Positions 35,421 to 43,018 of a stretch of 64,000 nucleotides of DNA are shown here, piece after piece. Within the stretch, counting starts at the first letter, position 1. Each line of letters starts with the position of its first letter. The notes beneath the pieces are model-generated. The model did no database searches, was not told the origin of the DNA, and saw nothing but the letters and a program-made list of their open reading frames with translations. The stretch comes from an uncultured Methanoregula sp. (GTDB taxonomy: Archaea; Halobacteriota; Methanomicrobia; Methanomicrobiales; Methanospirillaceae), in NCBI RefSeq assembly GCF_963678795.1, contig NZ_OY787452.1, positions 496,001 to 560,000 of the forward strand, read 5' to 3'. Position numbers and translations under genes: made by a program.

Positions 35421-37013
35421 ATGGACACCGAACATGATTTGGAAAAAACCATCCGGCTCGGGATTGATTTCGGGGTGAGCACGACCGTTATTGTCATGGA
35501 CGATCCCGGCAGGGATTACCCGTCGGTCGAACTCCCCGGCATATCCCGGGCAGTGCCGGGCATTGCGCCCGGGTCCATTGTGCACATTGTCCCGTCCCTT
35601 ATCTGGTACAAAGGGGACGGGGCGGCCCGGATCGGGGATGAAGTCCTTACCGGCGGCGGGGAGGAACTGCCATCGACTGCCTGCAACCTGCGCAGTTATC
35701 TCTTCGGGAACAGCCCGGTCCAGGTACCGGCCGGCAACGACCGCATGGTGCGGTACGCAGATGCCGCCGGGGAGTTCCTCAAAGGCGTCCTCTCCCGGGC
35801 GGTTACACTCTGCCCGGACGGTGCGGAACTGGTCTTTACCCTGCCTGCAGATGCGCCCGCGGAGTACCCGGCATGGCTGGACCAGATCGGCCGGGCCGCG
35901 GGAGCCCGCTCCTGCTCGTGGGTGAATGAATTCATGGCCGCTGCCACGGGCTATGGTATATCCCCGGCCGCGGGAGAACCGTTCCTTGTATTCTCCTTTA
36001 CCACCACGGATATCACCGCAACGGCCGCCGTTTCCGATGAACACGGCGTGAAGATTGCGGGGCAGGCCTCCGTTTCCACCGGGTGCCAGGCCGTGGATGG
36101 CTGGATCGTGCAGGATCTGCTCGCCCGTTTCCGGATCCTCATGAGTGAGCCCCGGGCAGAGCGGATCAAAAGCCAGGTCCTGCGCGAGGCACAGCGGGCC
36201 CGGGAGCTTATCCCGCAGACGGGTCTTGCAGGGATCACGGTCACGGACCCGGTGCAGGGCAGGACCTATACCGCCCGTTATGGTACTGTCGACATTGCCC
36301 GGGTGCTGGAAGAGCACGGGCTGGTTCTGACCGTGCAGCAGGTTCTTGACCGGTTGCTTTCGGCACTGCGGGTGAAAGGCATGGATGAAAGGCGGATATG
36401 CGCGGTTCTCCTGACAGGTCCCGGCTGCACCCTGCCGGGAATTGCGGATTATATCCGGGACCGCTTTCCTGGAGTACCGGTCCACGACAACCATCTCCTG
36501 GATGCTGTCAGCCGGGGAGCCGCAGGAACTACAGCCCCTGCCCGTGCGCCGGACCGGATCACGGGGTCATATGCCCTCCGCTACTGGGACCCGGCTGCGA
36601 AGGAGCACCATTATCGCTTCCTCGTGCACAGCGGGGCACGTTTCCCGAGCAATGGGCAGGTTGCCCGGATCACCATCAGCGCTGCCTACGACGGCCAGAC
36701 CCATCTCGGCATCCCGCTCTGCGGGATTGCAGGCAGCGGGGAAGGGTCGTGCGGGATCGAACTCGTCTCGGACCGGGCCGGGGGTGTCCACGTCGCCGGG
36801 CCGGGAGAGGACGCAGGGGCGCAGGCCCGGGTGGTGCCGCTGTACGAACAGAACCCGGTGCTGCTCGTGGCCGACCCGCCGGCAAAAAAAGGGGAGCCGC
36901 GATTCGAGTGCACCTTCACGATCGACCGCGAACGGTACCTCTGCCTCTCGGCACGGGATCTCGTTACAGGAACGCTCCAAAAACTGAACGCGCCGGTGTT
37001 CCGGCTGACGTAA
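35421..37013 (+). CDS. DnaK/ASKHA-like ATPase-fold protein
   Basis: A 530-residue protein with an Hsp70-like N-terminal part: phosphate-1 loop IRLGIDFGVSTTVIV (11-25), a VFTLPADAPAEYPAWLD connect region, and an adenosine-type ICAVLLTGPGCTLPGI (326-341). The phosphate-2 loop, normally DLGGGT, reads FSFTTTD (191-197), so ATP hydrolysis may be weak or lost. Residues about 370-530 are beta-rich and may resemble a substrate-binding domain. The ATG at 35421 follows GGGGTGA, 5 bases after the WD40 stop. A chaperone-like role in the island is inferred. Confidence 0.78.
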   Translation: MDTEHDLEKTIRLGIDFGVSTTVIVMDDPGRDYPSVELPGISRAVPGIAPGSIVHIVPSLIWYKGDGAARIGDEVLTGGGEELPSTACNLRSYLFGNSPVQVPAGNDRMVRYADAAGEFLKGVLSRAVTLCPDGAELVFTLPADAPAEYPAWLDQIGRAAGARSCSWVNEFMAAATGYGISPAAGEPFLVFSFTTTDITATAAVSDEHGVKIAGQASVSTGCQAVDGWIVQDLLARFRILMSEPRAERIKSQVLREAQRARELIPQTGLAGITVTDPVQGRTYTARYGTVDIARVLEEHGLVLTVQQVLDRLLSALRVKGMDERRICAVLLTGPGCTLPGIADYIRDRFPGVPVHDNHLLDAVSRGAAGTTAPARAPDRITGSYALRYWDPAAKEHHYRFLVHSGARFPSNGQVARITISAAYDGQTHLGIPLCGIAGSGEGSCGIELVSDRAGGVHVAGPGEDAGAQARVVPLYEQNPVLLVADPPAKKGEPRFECTFTIDRERYLCLSARDLVTGTLQKLNAPVFRLT

Positions 37014-37033
37014 GAACAGACAGGGAGATAACT

Positions 37034-37237
37034 ATGGAAATGCAGGAACTGGAAATCACGATTGACAGGAACGGCAGGGTACACGTGGCAGTCCGCGGAG
37101 TACCGGGCGAAGGATGCCTTGCGCTGACCAGAGAACTTGAGAACGCCATCGGCATGGTCGAGGAACGGGGCTATACTGCTGAATATTACAAGCAGCCGGT
37201 TGAGATCAGCGGGTACCAGTACCAGGACCGGCAATAA
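37034..37237 (+). CDS. DUF2997 small protein
   Basis: A 67-residue protein of the DUF2997 type: a beta strand pair (LEITIDRNGRVHVAVRGV), the sequence GEGCLALTRELENAIG with the only cysteine, and EYYKQP near the end. DUF2997 genes often accompany DUF1257 and Ycf46-like genes; mechanism unknown. GGGAG about 8 bases before the ATG supports the start, 20 bases after the ASKHA stop. It closes the operon. The tail contains an SGY tripeptide that loosely recalls glycyl-radical sites, though the usual preceding arginine is missing. Confidence 0.8.
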   Translation: MEMQELEITIDRNGRVHVAVRGVPGEGCLALTRELENAIGMVEERGYTAEYYKQPVEISGYQYQDRQ

Positions 37238-37282
37238 GAGGTCCACAGGTGTTTACCTGCCGGGAAGACAACCCCGCTGTTT

Positions 37283-38365
37283 TTAGCAGAAATTCTCGGT
37301 GATGTAGATCTTGTCGTCTGATGAGAACGCAACCCCGATACCTTCCTGGTAATAGGTATCGGTCAGGATATTCTTCCGGTGCCCTTCGCTGTTCATCCAT
37401 CCGTTGACTACCGTCTGTGCAACCGTTTCCAATGAATTCCAGTCATAGGAGACAACGGTCCCGTTCGGGTTGTTCGCGTTTGTATAATAAGCGCTGTACC
37501 GGTTCCCCTGGAAGAGGTTCTCGGCAATACCCATGGTAGTAAAGGACTTATAGGAACGGATGCATGGGTATCCCGCATCGTCGCCCCGGGCCCGGGGGTT
37601 CTTCCCGTCGGGATTGACGTGGTCGAAGAAATGCCGGCTCACCATGTCCCAGCTGTGCCCCCGGGCAATATCGGCAAGGAACGAATCATAGGAGAGTGGC
37701 AGGAGACCGTTCTGCTGCCGCTGGACATTGATGAGATCGTGGATGCGGGATTCCAGCGAGGCTGGATCAAGGAACGGTGCCCCAGGCGTGGAACTGGTGT
37801 ACGAGGTCTGAGGGGGCTGCGGAGGAACTTTTGTAACAGAGAGCGTGATCTGCGAGGTGGGCCGGGGCTCCGGGGTATCCGTGGGAACCGGAGTTGTGAC
37901 AATAGCTGCGGGTACGGGGGACGAAGTGGTGACAGTCGTTGCCGTTACTGCGGCACTAGTGGTTATGACCGGAGTTGTTGCCGCGGACGGCGTGGACGGG
38001 GACCGGGTCAGGTTGACCGCGGAGGCCGGTACCGATGGTACGGGGGAGACCCCGGCAAGCGGTGTTCCCGCAGGAGGCGCCGGGCTTACCGGTGAGAGGC
38101 CCGCGCCGGAGTCCGCTGACATTGCAGCAGGAGCCGGTTGTGTCAGGAGCGGGATGATAACCAGGCCGGACACTGCAACCACCGCGACAATCGCAATCGC
38201 GGCGATTACCAGGAACCGGACCGGGATACCGGGCCTTAAGGAACCGGCCGTAGTTTCGCTGGTCGGTACCGGGTCTGCCTGGAGGAGCGCCCCGCAGGAG
38301 GCGCAGAATTTCTGGTCGGGAGAGCGGAGCGGCGATCCGCATTTTCCGCAAAAACGTCGGACCAT
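37283..38365 (-). CDS. Zinc-ribbon, membrane-anchored CAP-domain protein
   Basis: A 360-residue protein. A zinc ribbon at the N-terminus (CGKCG...CASCG, about 6-30) faces the cytoplasm, one membrane helix follows (about 55-78), then a long Ser/Thr/Pro/Ala-rich linker and a C-terminal CAP (SCP/PR-1) domain: INVQRQQNGLLPLSYDSFLADIARGHSWDM, HFFDHVNPDGKNP, ENLFQGN and WMNSEGHRKNILT. CAP domains are extracellular; many bind lipids, and some have protease-like pockets. The start at 38365 gives the zinc ribbon directly. It is convergent with the island, 45 bases from DUF2997. Confidence 0.82.
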   Translation of the reverse strand: MVRRFCGKCGSPLRSPDQKFCASCGALLQADPVPTSETTAGSLRPGIPVRFLVIAAIAIVAVVAVSGLVIIPLLTQPAPAAMSADSGAGLSPVSPAPPAGTPLAGVSPVPSVPASAVNLTRSPSTPSAATTPVITTSAAVTATTVTTSSPVPAAIVTTPVPTDTPEPRPTSQITLSVTKVPPQPPQTSYTSSTPGAPFLDPASLESRIHDLINVQRQQNGLLPLSYDSFLADIARGHSWDMVSRHFFDHVNPDGKNPRARGDDAGYPCIRSYKSFTTMGIAENLFQGNRYSAYYTNANNPNGTVVSYDWNSLETVAQTVVNGWMNSEGHRKNILTDTYYQEGIGVAFSSDDKIYITENFC

Positions 38366-38639
38366 GGTTGTATGAGGATGGTTGCCGCAATGGAAAAAAT
38401 GCACGGTTGCAGGGGAGCAGCGGAGTGGCTGCCGGAGACGATAGTGGCAGGAGTGCGTTCTTACTTTTCAGACGGGGCCGGGCCCTTCCCGGAAATCTCC
38501 CGGAAGAGGACCATTACCATCGGTTTCTGCCCGTACACGACTGGAGATATCCATCAGGATGATCACGCCAGGAGAGAGAGATCGCATCCGGCGCCCGTTC
38601 TTCCAGGGACTCGAAATCTTCTTCGTTTTGGATGAGGGC

Positions 38640-40859
38640 CTAGTCGGCTTTTTCCAGTTCTTCGAGCCGTGCCCGGAGTTCCCGGGTCTGGGCGGTTAAT
38701 TTTTCATTGGCCGCGAGCAGACCCTCCTCAATCTCATGGCGCCGGCTGATGTCGCGGTATACTCCTTCAACACCCGTGATACTCCCGTCAGGCCCCAGGT
38801 AATAATGGCTGTTGGTCGAGACCCAGACAGGGGTGCCGTCCTTTCGTTTGAGCTGGACTTCGTAATCCTCGATCTTCCCTTTTTTTGAAAGTATCCGGAG
38901 CAAATCGCCCCGTTTCTCCGGCTGGTAAAAGAACGAGGCTATTGGTTTTCCCAGAACCTCGTCCAGGGAACTATACCCAAGCAGGGTAAGTGCACTCGGG
39001 CTCGACAGGATAATGTTCCCGTTCAGATCTGTCCGGTAGAAGATGTCCTGGATATTTTCTATCACACTGCGGTACATCTCCTCACTTTCCCGCAGGGCCT
39101 GCTGTCCGGCCGCAAGCTGTTCGTATGCCACCTTCAGATCCTCCTGCTCACGCATGCGGGCTGTGATATCCCGGGCAAAGGCAAAGCTGAATTCCCGTGT
39201 CCCTTCCGCTGCGTAACTGGTCATGATCTCGACATTAATGATGGTCCCATCCTTCTTCCGGTGGCGTGTGGTAAAAAGCAGGGTGCCCTGCCTGCGGAGA
39301 TCAACAATGAATTTGTTCCAGACTTCCGGGGGAAAATCCGGGTCCAGGGAATAGATCTTCATACCCAGCAGTTCTTCCCGCGGGAACCCGGTGATCCTGC
39401 AGGCAGAGTCGTTGACATAGATGATATTCCCTTCGAAATCGAGCCAGAAGACCTCGTCATATGCCCGGTCCACGGATATTTTAAGGAGCCGGAGTTTCTC
39501 CTTCGCCTCGACGGTGCTGGTGATATCCTCGTAGGTTCCAAGGATCCCGAGAATTTTGCCGCCAGAATCGCGCAGGGGTATCTTACTTGTGCGGAGCCAG
39601 ATCCGATTCCCGTCTGGAGTTGTCTGGGGTTCCTCGTACCCGATCTTCGGTATACCCGTCTCGATTACCCGCCGGTCATCGACACGGTATGCCTCGGCCT
39701 GCTCTTTCCACCCCATGTCGAAGTCAGTCTTGCCTATAAGATCCGCAGGCATGGAGAACCCGGCATCCCGGGCGAACGGCTCGTTGCAGCCAAGGTACTG
39801 CAATTCCATATCCTTCCAGAAGACCCGGGCCGGGACCGTATTGAGCACCTGCTGGAGCATCTGCTGCGATTCATCGGTCTGCTTCTGCAGGTACACCATC
39901 TCTTCATACTGGCCCCGTAGTTCCTCGTCCTGCGCCGTGATCTGCTCGTTTGCAAGACGCATCTGGTCCTGGTGGCTTTTAAGCTCATCGTACTGCTCGC
40001 GGAGTTCCTCCTCACTCGCGGTGATCTGTTCGTACGCGGCCCGGAGTTCGTCCTCGGCATGCCGGGCTTCGGTAATATCCCGGATAGACTCTATGGCACC
40101 CACGACATTGCCATCCTTGTTGTAGAGCAGGGATGCCTTGCAGTAGAAGACTTTTTTCACCCCCCGTACCTGTGCAGCCGAGGTCTCGGCAATGAGGACG
40201 TCCCCCTCTTTTTTTACGATCGCGTACCTCCCCCGCTGGATCGCCTCCTCGCTTTCAAGGACAAGATCGATGAGCAGCTCGCGGTGGTGACCATAGAATG
40301 GGATGGCATATGCATGATCGCCCTTCCCGATCATCTCGGATGCCGGAACGCCGGTTACATCCTCGATAGCCCGGTTCCAGGCAATCACGGTCCCCTCGGT
40401 ATCGATCGCAAAGGTGGCATCAGGGAGGAAGTTGATGATATCGGCGAGGCGCTGCTCGGAGTCCCGCAGGGCGTTTACTGCCTGCCGCCGTTCAACGGCA
40501 ATCGTAATCTTGTGCGCAAGCTCGGCGAACTGCGACCTGACATCCCCGCCTTTCTGGAGGTAGAAGTCGGCACCGGAGTTGATGGCTTCAATAACAACCT
40601 CCTCGCGTCCCCGCCCGGTGAAGAGGATGAACGGGAGGTTCGGATACTGTGCCCGGATCTCTTTTAAAAACGCAATCCCGTCCATGCCGGGCATCTGGTA
40701 ATCCGAGAGGATCAGGTCGATCTGTTCGCGAGCGGCAAGCTGGAGGCCTTCTGTGGCAGATACCGCGGTCGTGACAGAGAACTTTCCGGAATTCTCGAGG
40801 AAAAGTTTTCCCAGTTCGAGAAGGTCCGGTTCGTCATCCACGTAGAGAACGGAGAACAA
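38640..40859 (-). CDS. REC-PAS multidomain signalling protein without kinase
   Basis: A 739-residue cytoplasmic protein. An N-terminal receiver domain (1-120; acidic pocket Asp8-Asp9, phospho-acceptor Asp53 in LILSDYQMPG, Lys in LQKGG) is followed by four PAS domains (about 135-255, 335-455, 460-580, 595-715). A coiled coil of repeated EEELREQYDEL type lies between the first two. It ends in a short helix with no kinase, DNA-binding or cyclase domain, so output must pass through a partner. The receiver closely resembles that of the 1376-residue kinase at 43019-47149. A minus-strand TATA (TTTATAAAA, 40900-40911) precedes it. Confidence 0.88.
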   Translation of the reverse strand: MFSVLYVDDEPDLLELGKLFLENSGKFSVTTAVSATEGLQLAAREQIDLILSDYQMPGMDGIAFLKEIRAQYPNLPFILFTGRGREEVVIEAINSGADFYLQKGGDVRSQFAELAHKITIAVERRQAVNALRDSEQRLADIINFLPDATFAIDTEGTVIAWNRAIEDVTGVPASEMIGKGDHAYAIPFYGHHRELLIDLVLESEEAIQRGRYAIVKKEGDVLIAETSAAQVRGVKKVFYCKASLLYNKDGNVVGAIESIRDITEARHAEDELRAAYEQITASEEELREQYDELKSHQDQMRLANEQITAQDEELRGQYEEMVYLQKQTDESQQMLQQVLNTVPARVFWKDMELQYLGCNEPFARDAGFSMPADLIGKTDFDMGWKEQAEAYRVDDRRVIETGIPKIGYEEPQTTPDGNRIWLRTSKIPLRDSGGKILGILGTYEDITSTVEAKEKLRLLKISVDRAYDEVFWLDFEGNIIYVNDSACRITGFPREELLGMKIYSLDPDFPPEVWNKFIVDLRRQGTLLFTTRHRKKDGTIINVEIMTSYAAEGTREFSFAFARDITARMREQEDLKVAYEQLAAGQQALRESEEMYRSVIENIQDIFYRTDLNGNIILSSPSALTLLGYSSLDEVLGKPIASFFYQPEKRGDLLRILSKKGKIEDYEVQLKRKDGTPVWVSTNSHYYLGPDGSITGVEGVYRDISRRHEIEEGLLAANEKLTAQTRELRARLEELEKAD

Positions 40860-40899
40860 AGCAGGTCACCCGGTAGTGATATGGTGTGTAGTCAACACG

Positions 40900-40911
40900 G
40901 TTTTATAAATA
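40900..40911 (-). promoter_or_regulatory. TATA box of the REC-PAS gene
   Basis: TATTTATAAAAC on the minus strand, about 46 bases before the ATG at 40859, implying a leader of about 20 bases. Confidence 0.45.
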
Positions 40912-41033
40912 GATTTGCCCGATACCTACCCGAACGAGAAATAGACCGCCGGGAGTGCAGATCCGGACCCGCTTCCTGCCCGGCTCGCTCCCGTACCCGT
41001 TCCTGGTGCCAGCCTCGTTGCCGCTGGAAGATC

Positions 41034-41873
41034 TTATGAGGAGAGTTCCCGCACTTTTGCGATATTCCCGCGGTCGTCCCGCCGGTCATCAACCGGGGTC
41101 TCGCAGACGAGCGGTAGTGCAGTAAAGACCGGATTATGCAGGATGTGCCGGAACCCTTCCTCGCCGATGAAACCCATGCCGATATGCTCGTGCCGGTCAA
41201 GGCCGCTGCCTTTCTCCCCCTTGGTGTCATTGAGGTGTATCACCTTAAGGTTTTTCAGGCCGATCTGTTCGTCGAATTGCCCGAGAGTATCATCAATCCC
41301 CTCCACGGTCCGGAGATCGTAGCCTGCGGCAAACGCGTGGCAGGTATCGAAACAGACGCCGATGCGCTTGGTGTCGGCAAGGCCTTCAAGGATTCCCCGT
41401 ATGTGCTCGAAGCTGCTCCCGACACTGTTCTTCTCACCTGCGGTGTTCTCGAGGATGAGCATAGTCCTGCTCCCGGATGCTGCAAGGGCAGAGTCGATGG
41501 CCCGGATCACCCGCTCCCTACCGCCGGCCATGCCGTCGCCAAGATGGTGACCCAGGTGGGTAACGAGGTACGGGATGCCAAGCGTCCCGCACCGGTCCAG
41601 TTCAGAAGTGAGGGTTGCAACCGATTTCTCATACACCTCAGCTTTTGGGGAGGCGAGGTTCGGGAGGTAGGGCATGTGGTCAACCGGGATGATGCCGGTG
41701 GTTTTGATCTTCCTGCGGAAGAGCTCAACGATCTCATCGGAAAGCGGGGGATAGTTCCAGCCCCGGGGATTGCGCGAGAACATCTGGAAGACATCGCACC
41801 CTGCATCCAATGCCCGGTCCACCGCGAGATCGAGCGAGCCCGCGATCGAGACATGGACCCCGACTTTTACCAT
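41034..41873 (-). CDS. nfo: Endonuclease IV (AP endonuclease)
   Basis: A 279-residue TIM-barrel DNA repair enzyme that cuts at abasic sites. Family segments include VGVHVSIAGSLDLAVDRA, FQMFSRNPRGW, LVTHLGHHLG, ILENTAGEKNSVGS, GVCFDTCHAFAAGYDL and VIHLNDTKGEKGSGLDRHEHIGMGFIG, which supply the three-zinc site. The ATG at 41873 follows GGGAG; the frame extends 10 codons further without support. It may work after Ogg in the same repair path. Confidence 0.95.
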   Translation of the reverse strand: MVKVGVHVSIAGSLDLAVDRALDAGCDVFQMFSRNPRGWNYPPLSDEIVELFRRKIKTTGIIPVDHMPYLPNLASPKAEVYEKSVATLTSELDRCGTLGIPYLVTHLGHHLGDGMAGGRERVIRAIDSALAASGSRTMLILENTAGEKNSVGSSFEHIRGILEGLADTKRIGVCFDTCHAFAAGYDLRTVEGIDDTLGQFDEQIGLKNLKVIHLNDTKGEKGSGLDRHEHIGMGFIGEEGFRHILHNPVFTALPLVCETPVDDRRDDRGNIAKVRELSS

Positions 41874-42031
41874 ATGGTTTCTCCCTGCATGGTACCTGAT
41901 CATCCGGCGCAGGGAGTATTAGGGATTGTGATCGGGGCAGGGTAGAACAGCTGCGTCGGGACGGTTCGCAATCCTGCCGGTACCGGTCCTGAAAGACCGG
42001 GTTTTTATCCTTGCAGGGATATGATCCCAGG

Positions 42032-42373
42032 ATGAATTACCTGTACACGCTCCTGAAATTCATTATCGGGGGAAGTGTCATCGTGGGCGTAACGCTCCTT
42101 GCCGAGCAGGTCGATCCCCGGTACGGGGGCATGCTTGCCGCTGCACCGATCATCACCACGCTCGCCATCGTGTTCACGTTTTTTGAGGCCGGCCATGATA
42201 CCACCCGGCAGCTGGTCCTCTCGGCATTCTGGTTTGCCATCCCGAGCATCTTCTTCCTGCTGGCATTGTATTTCCTGCTCACCCGGTTCAGTCTCCTCCC
42301 GAGCCTTGGCGGGGCGTATGGGATCTGGATCGCAGCACTTCTCATCGTGTACCGTTTCGTTTCAATCGTATGA
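42032..42373 (+). CDS. Small membrane protein, GlpM/DUF3147-like
   Basis: A 113-residue protein with four membrane helices. FIIGGSVIVGVTLLAEQVDPRYGGMLAAAPIIT followed by a TTRQLVLSAFWFAIPSIFFL helix resembles DUF3147/GlpM-type proteins of unknown function. The ATG at 42032 begins a hydrophobic helix at once; a TATA-like TTTTTATCC lies near 42002-42010, so the message could be nearly leaderless. Confidence 0.7.
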   Translation: MNYLYTLLKFIIGGSVIVGVTLLAEQVDPRYGGMLAAAPIITTLAIVFTFFEAGHDTTRQLVLSAFWFAIPSIFFLLALYFLLTRFSLLPSLGGAYGIWIAALLIVYRFVSIV

Positions 42374-42491
42374 GATTCCTGCCTCACCTGGTAGGGGACC
42401 GGTTCTCCGGCCGACAGCAGATTCCCGGCAATACTTTCACCCCCCCTGCCTGCCGGTATTCATACCATGCTGCCAGATCTGCACCCGGACC

Positions 42492-42851
42492 ATGAACCGG
42501 AAGGTACACCTCATCTCCGGGGGAATTCTCTACCTTGCGTACGTATACGTTACCGGTTTTTTTCACGATATTACCCCGGAACTCTTCGTGTACGGGATCG
42601 TTGCGGTTACCCTGGGCTCCCTCTTCCCGGATATCATCGAGCCCGCAACTGGTGCCCGTCACCGGCGCATCTGCCACAGCTGGCGGGCCCTGAAACTCAT
42701 GCTCGCACTCTTCCTGGTCCTGGCTCTGGCAATCAGCTTTTCACCCGGCATTCCCCGGTACCCTCTCGCATTTTCCGCATCCTGCTTTTTCCTCGGCTAC
42801 GCGGTTCATCTCATTGCAGATTCCCTGACCCGGGCCGGGTTACCGGACTGA
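42492..42851 (+). CDS. Membrane-bound metal-dependent hydrolase-like protein (DUF457/YdjM type)
   Basis: A 119-residue protein with three or four membrane helices and the conserved His/Asp pattern of the YdjM group: KVHLISGGILY, LGSLFPDIIEPATGARHRRICHSW and GYAVHLIADSLTRAG. These residues may bind a metal, but activity is unproven for the family. The start ATG at 42492 is set by the family N-terminus; the long open frame upstream lies over the previous gene and is not protein-like. Confidence 0.75.
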   Translation: MNRKVHLISGGILYLAYVYVTGFFHDITPELFVYGIVAVTLGSLFPDIIEPATGARHRRICHSWRALKLMLALFLVLALAISFSPGIPRYPLAFSASCFFLGYAVHLIADSLTRAGLPD

Positions 42852-43018
42852 ACCGTCAGGAAGCAGGAACCCGCCACAGGATCCGGCGGGGGATCTTCTG
42901 GTATTCCGGCACAATGCGGGAAAACCCTGACTGCACGGATCAGCCCATGAAAAAAGAGGCATGGCCGGGACTACCGGGATTCAGAAGGAGGGAACCGGGC
43001 CCGTTACGGCCGGGGTTC

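Noticed and set aside
35079..36494. 471-codon minus-strand frame over the WD40 and ASKHA genes
   Set aside because: It spans two genes in antisense and has no family-like sequence.
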